Assembly: GCF_000177235.2 (NCBI RefSeq)
Contig: NC_014829.1
Location: 372,001-436,000 of the forward strand
Source of the DNA: Evansella cellulosilytica DSM 2522
GTDB taxonomy: Bacteria > Bacillota > Bacilli > Bacillales > Salisediminibacteriaceae
Length of the DNA stretch: 64,000 nucleotides
Direction: 5' to 3'
A program made the translations under genes and the position numbers. Within the stretch, counting starts at the first letter, position 1, and each line of letters starts with the position of its first letter. Below the pieces are notes generated by a model that saw only the letters and a program-made list of their open reading frames with translations, was not told the DNA's origin and did no database searches. Below are positions 56,443 through 64,000 of the stretch, piece after piece.

Positions 56443-57081
56443 ATGAATGAGTTATTACATGAAAGAGAGATAAATCAAGAGACAACTAATGATACATCGT
56501 ATCAATATAAGCCTGCTGTACGAAAGCTTTTTGCTATTTTTACTACAGTTGCTGCTATCGGTTGGGCTGTGAGTGTTTTCTTAACGGGGGTCCATTTTTG
56601 GGTGCTGCCTTTACCTACTGGATTCGATGTAACTGGTACACCTTGGGCAGTTATGACAAGTGAGTGGGCGTATGTGTTAGGAATTCCATTAGCTTTACTA
56701 GGTGCATTTTATTATTTGACGGTTCTATTATTGGCAGGGTTGTGGTATCACTCTGGTCATCCTTTAGTGCTAAAAATTTTAACGCCAATTTCAGCGACAG
56801 GTGTGATTGCTTCAGCTTTCTTTGTCTATCTGCAATTATTTGTTATTGAGGCGATTTGTCCATTTTGTATGGTGTCTGCTGTGGCATCGACAACTCTCTT
56901 TGTAATTGAGTTATTGATGCTACGTATGAGCAAGCTTCCACCTATTCGTGAGCTATTACCGAATGTTCGTACTCTGTTAGATAGAAGAAGCTTAATATCG
57001 TTGTTCCTTATGTTGATAGTTTCGGTACTACCAGTGCTCAGTTTTTGGTTTGCGACAATTGTTCCTGCACCTGGTGGATAA
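56443..57081 (+). CDS. VKOR-like integral membrane thiol oxidoreductase
   Basis: The 212-residue protein has about five membrane helices. The CPFC redox motif near residue 141 (VIEAICPFCMVSAV) and the preceding SEWAYVLGIPLALLGAFYY helix match the vitamin K epoxide reductase/DsbB-like fold. Members reoxidise thioredoxin-like disulfide formers. The loop cysteine pair usual in VKOR is missing: CPFC holds the only cysteines, so electron relay must differ. The thioredoxin partner is not adjacent. It is under a promoter with CsoR/CstR-like operators, suggesting response to copper or sulfane sulfur. Ribosome site GGAGGG. Confidence 0.82.
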   Translation: MNELLHEREINQETTNDTSYQYKPAVRKLFAIFTTVAAIGWAVSVFLTGVHFWVLPLPTGFDVTGTPWAVMTSEWAYVLGIPLALLGAFYYLTVLLLAGLWYHSGHPLVLKILTPISATGVIASAFFVYLQLFVIEAICPFCMVSAVASTTLFVIELLMLRMSKLPPIRELLPNVRTLLDRRSLISLFLMLIVSVLPVLSFWFATIVPAPGG

Positions 57082-57114
57082 GAATCATAATCTTTCTTAG
57101 AAAAAAATCAGGAT

Positions 57115-57152
57115 GGAGACTCAAAAGGTTGATTTTTAACTATTGAGTCTCC
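57115..57152 (+). terminator. Terminator-like hairpin after the VKOR-like gene (family copy 5)
   Basis: GGAGACTCAA / TTGAGTCTCC perfect arms around AAGGTTGATTTTTAACTA; member of the GGTTGACTCA family. The rest of 57153-57434 shows no supported gene. Confidence 0.65.
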
Positions 57153-57434
57153 GTTGTAATGTAGAAGGCATTGGAAAAGGTCTTAATGTAGAGGAGAGGT
57201 ATAGCCATTGCTTTTATTAGCTTATGGAACACGCCTTTTCTAAGGGTATTATTTAAGTAATAGCGCTATTTAGGTCCAACAGTAAAGCTTATGTATTCCA
57301 ACACAAACAAATCAAAACTTAGGTAGTTTTTAAAAGGAGATATAATTTTAGGGGATAATCAATCTTGGTTTCACAAGAAATGGAAAAGGGGTTTTTGAAT
57401 ATAAATATACTAGTTGCTCAAAAAAACGTACACA

Positions 57435-57602
57435 TTATTGAGAAGGTCGTTTTCCAATCTGATAATATTGGTTTAATAATTCATCTAATAGCTTACTACA
57501 ATTAATTGTCTCAGGATGAGTAAGTCCTTTCTTCATTCCTGCACATATCAATTTAGACCTAGCTACTTCAATGTCATTAATTAAATTTAATAGTTTGCTC
57601 AT
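57435..57602 (-). CDS. Spo0E-like aspartyl-phosphate phosphatase
   Basis: This 55-residue minus-strand gene runs from ATG 57602 after AGGTGAT to TAA 57437-57435. The helical hairpin MSKLLNLINDIEVARSKLI...INCSKLLDELLNQYY carries the Spo0E-family core S-x-x-LDxLLNxY. Known family members dephosphorylate Spo0A-P and so delay sporulation. The protein is of typical size and has an extra cysteine in each helix. It is flanked by long AT-rich gaps (57153-57434, 57603-57939) without other genes. Confidence 0.85.
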   Translation of the reverse strand: MSKLLNLINDIEVARSKLICAGMKKGLTHPETINCSKLLDELLNQYYQIGKRPSQ

Positions 57603-57939
57603 TATTTATCACCTGTTTAAAACTTCACATATTTTTAACACTAAATTCTAGTTTAATTTACGATATGTAAAATTGAAAGGAAAAGCTTCTGAAATATGAG
57701 TAATTTCGACATGTTTTTTGTGCAGCAAGCTCTACTTTGTCATGCACACTCCTGTCATCTATCTGACATATAACTTGGGCGCATATGTTAATCGACTAGG
57801 ACATATTTACATATTTTAAGCATATACACCTCATTCAATAGTCCTATAGACGAAGGTTTGTTATAATACTAAAACTAAGGGACCAGTGTAAAAGGAAAAT
57901 AATGTTAGCTGGTTTGAAATGAAATAAGGAGTGGAGAAA

Positions 57940-58332
57940 TTGAAAAAAGTTAGTTTAGTGGCATTATTATTTTTATTTATTGTGAGTATGATGGTTGGGT
58001 GTTCTGAAGCGAAGAGCCAGCAAGCGATCATTGGGAAGTGGGCTATTACGGATTTTAATGAGAAAGAAACAGACGCAGACCTTGGAATGCTTGGAAACCT
58101 TCAGAATAGTATTTTTAGAATGGCTTTTGCACCCGGAACAGTGATTGAGTTTATTAATGAGGAAAGAATGAGTATAGGTGTAAACAGTATAGATTATAAA
58201 TGGGTCTCTGATAGTAAGTTAGAAATGGGTCCTAGCACAGATGAGGCTATTTTATTTGACGTTACGCTAGATGATACAAATTTAATACTAGAAAATCAAT
58301 TCTTTACGATAGATTTGAATAGAACGGAATAA
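57940..58332 (+). CDS. Small lipoprotein with a lipocalin-like beta-rich domain
   Basis: The 130-residue protein has a signal peptide (MKKVSLVALLFLFIVSMM) and lipobox MVGC. The mature part begins IIGKWAITDFN and alternates beta-type segments (VIEFINEERMSIG, YKWVSDSKLEMG), as in small GxW lipocalin-like lipoproteins (DUF-type) of bacilli. Function is unknown. TTG 57940 is nine bases after AAGGAG; GTG 57931 abuts that site and was not used. It ends at the shared hairpin of copy 6. Confidence 0.7.
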   Translation: MKKVSLVALLFLFIVSMMVGCSEAKSQQAIIGKWAITDFNEKETDADLGMLGNLQNSIFRMAFAPGTVIEFINEERMSIGVNSIDYKWVSDSKLEMGPSTDEAILFDVTLDDTNLILENQFFTIDLNRTE

Positions 58333-58338
58333 TATAGA

Positions 58339-58388
58339 AAGAGGGTGATTCAGAAGGTTCAATTTTACCTTTTGATTCACCCTTTTCT
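58339..58388. terminator. Bidirectional terminator hairpin (family copy 6)
   Basis: GAAAGAGGGTGATTCAGAAGG ... CCTTTTGATTCACCCTTTTC between the convergent lipoprotein and chemoreceptor genes; long arms with A and T tracts on the two sides. Confidence 0.8.
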
Positions 58389-58441
58389 ATGCAGATTAAC
58401 GTATTTTTTGTCCTCTCCCGCAATTTAAAATTAAGTTTTCC

Positions 58442-60166
58442 TTAGACTTTTAACCTATCTGTTACTTTTTTTAGTTGTTCAACGATATTTGTGAGTTGTT
58501 CACTTGAATGAGTAGATTTATCAACATGACCTGTAAGTTCTTCAATAGAGGCTGTAATTTCTTCTGTTCCAGCAGCGTTTTCTTCTGCTACAGCAGAAAG
58601 GCTCTGCATAATAGCAACAATTTCGCCTTTATTGCTGGTCATCTGTTTACCAGAATGATTCAAGTCAGTAATGCCATCTTTCATTGTTTCAACAGTTTTA
58701 GAGATATCAATTAATTTATCATTCACATTATTTACGTTACTTGATTGATAAATAATAATTTCCTCTAGCTGCTTCATAGTAGTAGATGCTTCTTTTGAAT
58801 TTTTTCCTAGTTCACTAATATCTTTAGTGATTCCTTCGGAAAATTGTTTCGACTGCTCTGCTAACTTTCGAATTTCATTAGCAACTACTGCGAATCCTTT
58901 TCCGTATTCCCCGGCCCTTGCCGCTTCAATGGAAGCATTTAATGCCAATAAATTTGTTTGTTCGGTAATAGTGAGAATGCCATCAGTTGCCCTTTCTATT
59001 TTCTTGGTGCTTTCTGTTGATTTTAATAATTTATTAGCTACTTCACTCATCGTTTCAGTAGTAGTATCATTTGATTTAATTAAATCATGAGTTACCCTTT
59101 CAGCTGCTTCTTTATTTACTGTTATTTCTATAATTAATTCGTTAAGTCTTTGAAGCTCTAGCTGATCTTTTTCAATAATATCTCCGAGCAGTTCAACCTT
59201 TTCTGTACCCTGTTCCGTTTCATTTGCTTGACTAGACGCACCAGAGGCAATATCTACAATAGCAGAGGAAACTTCATTTGCGGATATGGATGATTGTTTT
59301 GCTATGTTCACAAATTGAGCTGTACTTTTTGAAACCTCGGTTGTTGTGTTAACTAGATACTCAATCATTTCACTTCTTTCTTCTTTTAACACTTGAATAG
59401 CTTGTCCAATAATAGCGTATTGTCCACCCTGTTTTTTTAATGTATATACAAGTCTTTCTAGATCTAATTCTTCAGATGTTGAATAATCTAGCAAATTTAA
59501 GTGAATATTCTTTGCTGATTTTAAATGTATATCTACACCAACAACTCCGACTGCTTTACCATTTTTTCGTATTGGCATAGCTACAGTTGTCATTAACGTT
59601 TCTTGTCCATCGATGTCAAAGTGGAAAGGCTCTAATATCGTCAATTTCTCTTCATTTAAAGGCCTTGTATAGAACTTTTCGTTTTGTAAGTCTTCTAAAT
59701 AAGTTACTTCAATTCCTTTATCGCCTCTATATACATATGGAGACATTTGCCCATGCGTATTTCCATTTTTATTTATGTTGAGCGCATCATTATTGTCAAA
59801 CTGATTAGGCTCCCAGGCTGCCCAAACTCCTAGATATTGCTTGTTTTCATTTAAAAATATATTTAGCTTTTTTATTACTTCATCGCGATTTTTAAAGTCG
59901 TGATTTTGGATAGATGTATACATACTTTTTGTCGTAGTGATAGCTTTTTCTATTACAATATAATCGCTTAATGATGCTTTTTTAATACCGCCAAGAATAA
60001 AGTCTAACAATCTTTTTGATTTGTGAATTTGCCATACCATATATACACCTATAAGAAGTGATATAGTAGCAAAAGATAAACTAAGGTAATTAAGGGGCAA
60101 TATCGTATGAGTTGCCAATGAAATAATAAATAGGGTTAAAAGTATTGCAAGCTGTAAATTTTTCAT
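58442..60166 (-). CDS. Methyl-accepting chemotaxis protein with N-terminal membrane hairpin and Cache-type domain
   Basis: This 574-residue receptor has two adjacent membrane helices (~5-21 and ~27-46), then a Cache-like sensor (~60-240, with [16 protein letters not shown] and [19 protein letters not shown]) and the signalling domain (~280-560) with [15 protein letters not shown]. There is no further membrane helix and no evident HAMP domain, so the sensor should be cytoplasmic, unlike ordinary Cache receptors. ATG 60166 follows GGAGGAG. The signalling part is similar to the receptor at 9140 but the sensors are unrelated. Confidence 0.88.
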   Translation of the reverse strand: MKNLQLAILLTLFIISLATHTILPLNYLSLSFATISLLIGVYMVWQIHKSKRLLDFILGGIKKASLSDYIVIEKAITTTKSMYTSIQNHDFKNRDEVIKKLNIFLNENKQYLGVWAAWEPNQFDNNDALNINKNGNTHGQMSPYVYRGDKGIEVTYLEDLQNEKFYTRPLNEEKLTILEPFHFDIDGQETLMTTVAMPIRKNGKAVGVVGVDIHLKSAKNIHLNLLDYSTSEELDLERLVYTLKKQGGQYAIIGQAIQVLKEERSEMIEYLVNTTTEVSKSTAQFVNIAKQSSISANEVSSAIVDIASGASSQANETEQGTEKVELLGDIIEKDQLELQRLNELIIEITVNKEAAERVTHDLIKSNDTTTETMSEVANKLLKSTESTKKIERATDGILTITEQTNLLALNASIEAARAGEYGKGFAVVANEIRKLAEQSKQFSEGITKDISELGKNSKEASTTMKQLEEIIIYQSSNVNNVNDKLIDISKTVETMKDGITDLNHSGKQMTSNKGEIVAIMQSLSAVAEENAAGTEEITASIEELTGHVDKSTHSSEQLTNIVEQLKKVTDRLKV

Positions 60167-60385
60167 GTTGTAGCTCCTCCATTTTCTGCTCAGTACTGCT
60201 TGTATAATAGCTAATGGTATTAAATTGGTATTTTTAGGTCTAATATACTAAGCACTTTTACCTATAAATAATATATTTAAACATCATCAGTTGTAAACAA
60301 ATATGTCTTAATTAGATAAGTTTATTATTACGTAAAAAGGGTATACAATATTGAAATTTACTCACGAAGGTGGAGGTGATTATTA

Positions 60386-60439
60386 GTGGTACAACAAGCA
60401 CGTACAATATTTATAAAAACAATAAGCACTGGAAGTTAG
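60386..60439 (+). CDS. Possible 17-residue peptide gene with a strong ribosome site
   Basis: GGAGGTGAT at 60373-60381 is followed five bases later by GTG 60386 and a frame reading MVQQARTIFIKTISTGS to TAG 60437-60439. A terminator follows two bases after. An optimal ribosome site, a short frame and a tight terminator make a small peptide or leader plausible. The peptide matches nothing I know. The rest of 60167-60737 is AT-rich with no gene. Confidence 0.35.
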   Translation: MVQQARTIFIKTISTGS

Positions 60440-60441
60440 AC

Positions 60442-60478
60442 AAGGACTGGTTCATTAAAATGGAACCAGTCCTTTCAT
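60442..60478 (+). terminator. Terminator downstream of the small peptide frame
   Basis: Stem AAGGACTGGTTC / GGAACCAGTCCTT with a 7-8 base loop and TTTCATTTG tail. Confidence 0.85.
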
Positions 60479-60737
60479 TTGTACGGGCAACTTAATTGGT
60501 TAATAAAACGTCTGTTATTAATGAAAGAAATGAGTAATACTAGATTCATAGATAAATGGAAAAAAAAGCTTGTTTTTCAAATAAATTGTGATTCAAATGT
60601 AACGTAATACAATCATGTTCATGATATGATAGTTTATATCATTGTACTATCGTAATCTACTTATTTAATAAAATGAATGAAGCGAAGATTACCGCTTTTC
60701 TCATATACATGTTATTGACGACATTGAGGAGGTAGCT

Positions 60738-61718
60738 ATGTTTAAAAATCACCATGCAGAAGAAATACAGTTGAAAGAAAAGAACGTTGAAAAAATGATT
60801 GGAAATGTAGAAAAGGTTGTAGTTGGGAAAAGGAGAGAAATTGAATTAAGTACGATTGCACTATTAAGTGGAGGGCATGTGCTACTAGAGGATGTTCCAG
60901 GAGTAGGGAAAACTATGCTCGTTCGTGCCATGGCAAAATCACTCGGAGCTAATTTTAAGCGAATTCAATTTACGCCAGATTTGCTACCATCCGACGTTAC
61001 CGGTGTCTCTGTATTTAACCAGAAAACGATGGAATTTCAGTTTCGTCCTGGTCCTATAATGGCTAATATCGTACTTGCAGATGAAATAAATCGAACGTCA
61101 CCTAAAACACAAGCGGCACTTCTTGAGGCACTTGAGGAAGGTAGTGTGACTACCGATGGAGAGACGCGTGAATTGCAAGAGCCATTCTTTGTGATGGCAA
61201 CACAAAATCCGATTGAATATGGTGGGACGTACCCACTACCAGAAGCGCAGCTAGATAGATTCTTATTCAAATTTAAGATTGGTTATCCAACAAAGGCTGA
61301 AGAGCTAGATGTTCTAAACCGTGTTGAGAAGCAGCACCCTATTGATCAATTAGAACCTGTACTTTCATTAGATGATTTAATACAAATGCAAAAAAATGTG
61401 CTTGATGTATACGTAGATAACACTGTGAAGCAATACATCATAGATCTCGTTAACACGACGAGAATTCATTACGCAGTTTATCTTGGAGCTAGCCCGCGTG
61501 CATCGATTGCATTAATGAAAGCTAGTCAAGCGTATGCGTATATTCAAGGGCGAGAGTATGTAGTTCCAGATGATGTGAAATACTTGGCACCTTATGTTTT
61601 AAGGCATCGTATCCTTTTAAACTCGGATTCAAAGCTATCAAACGTGACGAACGAACAAGTGATTAAGGAAATTATTGATCAAATTAGAATTCCTGTAGGA
61701 AAAGAAGCAGCAAAATGA
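60738..61718 (+). CDS. MoxR-family AAA+ ATPase
   Basis: The 326-residue AAA_3 ATPase has Walker A EDVPGVGKTMLV (~55-66), Walker B VLADEINRTSPKTQAALLEA, sensor ATQNPIEYGGTYPLPEAQLDRF and a C-terminal lid. MoxR proteins act as chaperones for the assembly of partner complexes. It is followed by DUF58 and transglutaminase-like genes with 4-bp (ATGA) and 0-1 bp junctions, the conserved three-gene operon equal to B. subtilis yeaC-yeaD-yebA. It resumes the conserved chromosome after the accessory region. Confidence 0.93.
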   Translation: MFKNHHAEEIQLKEKNVEKMIGNVEKVVVGKRREIELSTIALLSGGHVLLEDVPGVGKTMLVRAMAKSLGANFKRIQFTPDLLPSDVTGVSVFNQKTMEFQFRPGPIMANIVLADEINRTSPKTQAALLEALEEGSVTTDGETRELQEPFFVMATQNPIEYGGTYPLPEAQLDRFLFKFKIGYPTKAEELDVLNRVEKQHPIDQLEPVLSLDDLIQMQKNVLDVYVDNTVKQYIIDLVNTTRIHYAVYLGASPRASIALMKASQAYAYIQGREYVVPDDVKYLAPYVLRHRILLNSDSKLSNVTNEQVIKEIIDQIRIPVGKEAAK

Positions 61719-62956
61719 AGAAAAGAAATCAAGTCATTTACTGGATAAAACTAGTTTTTAAAGCGCTACTCGTTCTACTATTATTTATTAGTTTGTTTAG
61801 CTATGCGATGTTTCAAGGAGGATTTGTAAGCTGGTTTTTGCTCTATAGTATCATGTCTTTAGTTATCCTTATGCTCCTTTACACGCTCATTCCTTTAGGG
61901 AGTTTTAAAGTTAAAAGGGACTTAAAGAAAAGAGCAATTCCCTCAGGCACGGATATGACAGTGACCGTGAATGTGAAAAGAAAGTGGCCGTTCCCATTTT
62001 TATATTTAGTTGTTGAGGATGGCATTGAGAATAAACTAGAAAAACAGATGAGAAACGTAGATTATAAGATTATTTTTTATCCATCTTTTAAAAAAGAGCT
62101 GAAGTATTCTTACACCATTCCAAATATGAAAAGGGGAGAATACTTTTTCTACAATGTTCGTTTAGAAACGAGCGACATGTTTGGACTTTTTAAAAAGAAA
62201 AAGTATGTTACTGAACAAGATTCATTTTTAGTTTATCCAAATTACCATGAAATTGAGAGATGGTCTGCATACGAAAAAAACGAAACAGAAACAAGACTTT
62301 CATCAGCGGATTTCATTGAAGATGTTACTTCTATAGCTGGAGCTAGGGAATATGTTCCTGGCGATAAGCTAACGAGTATAGATTGGAAAGTGACTGCTCG
62401 TTCCAATAAATTAATGACGAAAGAATTTGAAGAATATATCGGGCAAAATTATATGGTTATTTTAAATAATCACATACCTAATGAAAATTCTGACACATTG
62501 GAGGCGTATGAAAAATCAGTCGAGCTTGTGACCTCACTCATTATGCATGCGACAAGGAAACAATTAAAGGTTGGTCTATGGACGTTAGGGAATAAGCATC
62601 GTATATTTTCTTTAGATACTGGAGAAGACCATCAAAAAAGACTTATCTACCATCTTTCCAAAGTTGAAGGCGAGAATAAGGGGAGCTTCCATACTGGACT
62701 CAAGCAGTACGATGATAATATACAAAATGGAACAACTTTGTTTTTCGCCTCTACCGAAATTACTGATGAAATAATTGAGAGAGTACGTATTTATTTATCT
62801 CGTAGAATTAAAGTGTATTTTTGTCTATTAAAGAAACATCACGCTATGGATAAGCTTGAAGAAAAGAGATACAGGGAGTTGCTTCGAATTGGAACAGATG
62901 CGTATCTTTTAACAGGAGCTAATATCGATCATGTCATAAAAGCAGCAGGTGATTAA
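61715..62956 (+). CDS. DUF58-domain membrane protein (YeaD-like)
   Basis: The 413-residue protein has two N-terminal membrane helices (~12-32, ~36-58) and a C-terminal DUF58/von-Willebrand-like part with the signature REYVPGDKLTSIDWKVTAR (~212-230). It is always coupled with MoxR ATPases; a role in envelope or protein-complex assembly is presumed. It overlaps moxR by 4 bp and ends one base before the next ATG, consistent with one translation unit. Confidence 0.92.
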   Translation: MKKRNQVIYWIKLVFKALLVLLLFISLFSYAMFQGGFVSWFLLYSIMSLVILMLLYTLIPLGSFKVKRDLKKRAIPSGTDMTVTVNVKRKWPFPFLYLVVEDGIENKLEKQMRNVDYKIIFYPSFKKELKYSYTIPNMKRGEYFFYNVRLETSDMFGLFKKKKYVTEQDSFLVYPNYHEIERWSAYEKNETETRLSSADFIEDVTSIAGAREYVPGDKLTSIDWKVTARSNKLMTKEFEEYIGQNYMVILNNHIPNENSDTLEAYEKSVELVTSLIMHATRKQLKVGLWTLGNKHRIFSLDTGEDHQKRLIYHLSKVEGENKGSFHTGLKQYDDNIQNGTTLFFASTEITDEIIERVRIYLSRRIKVYFCLLKKHHAMDKLEEKRYRELLRIGTDAYLLTGANIDHVIKAAGD

Positions 62957-64000
62957 ATGAAACAAAAGCTTGGTAATCAAGCATCAACAAACTTACATCT
63001 TTATATTTATGTGTTAGCTTTTCTTATTTTATGGGAATGGTTAAGGCCGATACCGATCATTACAAATACAGGGCACATTCAAGTGTTTGTTTTCTTTGCG
63101 CTATTTTCCTGTATTCTCATATACTTTAAAACGCCTATTTATGCGATGCTCCCTTCGATGTTTATAGGAAGTATATTAGGATTGAATTATATATTTAATA
63201 GTCAAAAACTATTAGATTTTCAAGGCTTCATGGAGACAGTGCAGCGCTTTTTCACTGAAGCGATCTATAATATCCACCTCATTGTTTCGTGGAATCTAGC
63301 TTCATTAACCGACTTTTTTCGGACATTTTTACTCTTTTTATTATTATCTTTAATCTGTTATTTGCTTTATTTTTGGATTTTCCATACGAAAAAAATCTTT
63401 TTCTTTTTACTTTCTACAGTTATTTACATCACGGTGCTCGATACATTTACAGAGGTGGATGCGTCTAATGCCATTATACGAATTGTAGTTATCGGATTTT
63501 TCATTATGACTTTACTTCATATGTTGAAAATACAGGAAGAAGTAAAGGAGATCGGACAAAAAAGAATCATTCCAATTTCGATTACATGGATGTATACACT
63601 TATTATTATGATTGTCGTTGCATTATTTATTGGAATAGCAGCTCCGAAGCAGGAGCCGAGATGGGCGGATCCGGTACCGACATTTAGAAGCCTCGTTCTC
63701 GGTGAAAACGGCATCGGTGATGGTACGAGAAGAGTTGGGTATGGAGATAATGATGAAATTTTAGGTGGTGGCTTTGTTCAAGACTACAGTACAGTCTTTT
63801 TTGCCGAAACGACGTACGCTGGTTATTGGCGAGGGGAATCAAAGGATGAATACACAGGTAGAGGCTGGATAGCTGAAACATCAGAAGTACAGTCAGAAAC
63901 GGTGTTTGAACAAGGGGAAATTGACTATTGGTTGTTTGGACAGTTTTCAGAAACTGTCGAGCATTATGTAAGAATAACGTTAGCAGAGGATCAAAGCTTT
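62957..64000 (+). CDS. Transglutaminase-like membrane protein (YebA/TgpA-like), N-terminal part
   Basis: An open frame starts at ATG 62957 and runs off the window (348 codons seen). It starts MKQKLGNQASTNLHL and has six or so membrane helices up to residue ~225 (last: TLIIMIVVALFIGIAAP). An extracellular region follows (WADPVPTFRSLVLGENG, GYGDNDEILGGGF, YWRGESKDEYTGRGW), matching the N-terminal half of TgpA-like proteins. The transglutaminase catalytic domain would lie beyond the window. Position after DUF58 supports the call. Confidence 0.88.
   Translation, partial: MKQKLGNQASTNLHLYIYVLAFLILWEWLRPIPIITNTGHIQVFVFFALFSCILIYFKTPIYAMLPSMFIGSILGLNYIFNSQKLLDFQGFMETVQRFFTEAIYNIHLIVSWNLASLTDFFRTFLLFLLLSLICYLLYFWIFHTKKIFFFLLSTVIYITVLDTFTEVDASNAIIRIVVIGFFIMTLLHMLKIQEEVKEIGQKRIIPISITWMYTLIIMIVVALFIGIAAPKQEPRWADPVPTFRSLVLGENGIGDGTRRVGYGDNDEILGGGFVQDYSTVFFAETTYAGYWRGESKDEYTGRGWIAETSEVQSETVFEQGEIDYWLFGQFSETVEHYVRITLAEDQSF

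Overview
The window is chromosomal DNA of a low-GC Gram-positive endospore former of the Bacillaceae. The evidence is the 16S/23S sequences, the Bacillus-type order tex-cmpA-ydcK-tRNA genes-rrn, the thiL-tsaE-tsaB-rimI-tsaD, ydiF/moaC/rex and ydiK-ydiL-groESL neighbourhoods, a perfect CIRCE element, and the sporulation-linked genes cmpA and a Spo0E-like phosphatase. Genus cannot be fixed by reading alone. An alkaliphilic or halotolerant Bacillus relative (Evansella, Anaerobacillus, Alkalihalobacillus type) is only a guess.

Layout. 1-1270: end of tex, cmpA on the minus strand (not previously called as an ORF), and the SprT-like gene ydcK. 1276-2816: a tRNA cluster with 11 intact tRNA genes (Asn, Ser, Glu, Val, Asp, Leu, Leu, Arg, Pro, Gly, Ile) plus a truncated tRNA-Gly interrupted by a piece of a dispersed repeat. 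2969-8005: a complete 16S-23S-5S operon with no tRNA in the spacers. 8078-8646: a 52-bp satellite array that collapses into an 18-bp array. 8960-10864: a chemoreceptor gene with an in-frame UAG followed by 59 open acidic codons. 11341-16237: a PLP sulfur-amino-acid enzyme, then thiL and the t6A genes. 16262-16543: a cluster of DnaA boxes just downstream of tsaD, then a large membrane protein. 19218-28824: ydiF, moaC, rex, an MFS exporter, a nest of MITE-like repeats, ydiK/ydiL and groESL.

28825-60500 is accessory DNA lying between groEL and the conserved moxR-DUF58-transglutaminase operon. It opens with tyrosine-recombinase remnants. Next is a sugar-catabolic island (29801-40065) with two Gfo/Idh/MocA dehydrogenases, two TIM-barrel isomerase/epimerase-like enzymes, a ribose-type ABC importer, and a LacI-type repressor fused to a domain homologous to the importer's own binding protein. 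A third integrase-tail remnant closes the island at 40118. After it come a frameshifted LPXTA-anchored surface protein with seven ~70-residue repeats, a TetR/NAD(P)-binding pair with matching operators, a GH43 glycosidase, two paralogous MarR regulators, and a Fur-controlled yclNOPQ-like siderophore importer. The rest is an IsdG-type heme monooxygenase, a VKOR-like protein behind a CsoR/CstR-like operator pair, lipoproteins, a Spo0E-like gene and a second chemoreceptor with a probable cytoplasmic Cache domain.

How the parts connect. The island looks like a self-contained oxidise/isomerise/reduce pathway for a sugar or anhydrosugar. It carries its own uptake system, catabolite control (a cre-like site over the -35) and a transcription factor that seems to have captured the importer's ligand-binding domain. 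Small intergenic element families also recur: six GGTTGACTCA-type hairpins, a paired hairpin-plus-terminator structure, a MITE with terminal inverted repeats, and a 142-bp tandem palindrome. All coordinates and motifs were read by eye; family names rest on remembered homology and no database search was run.
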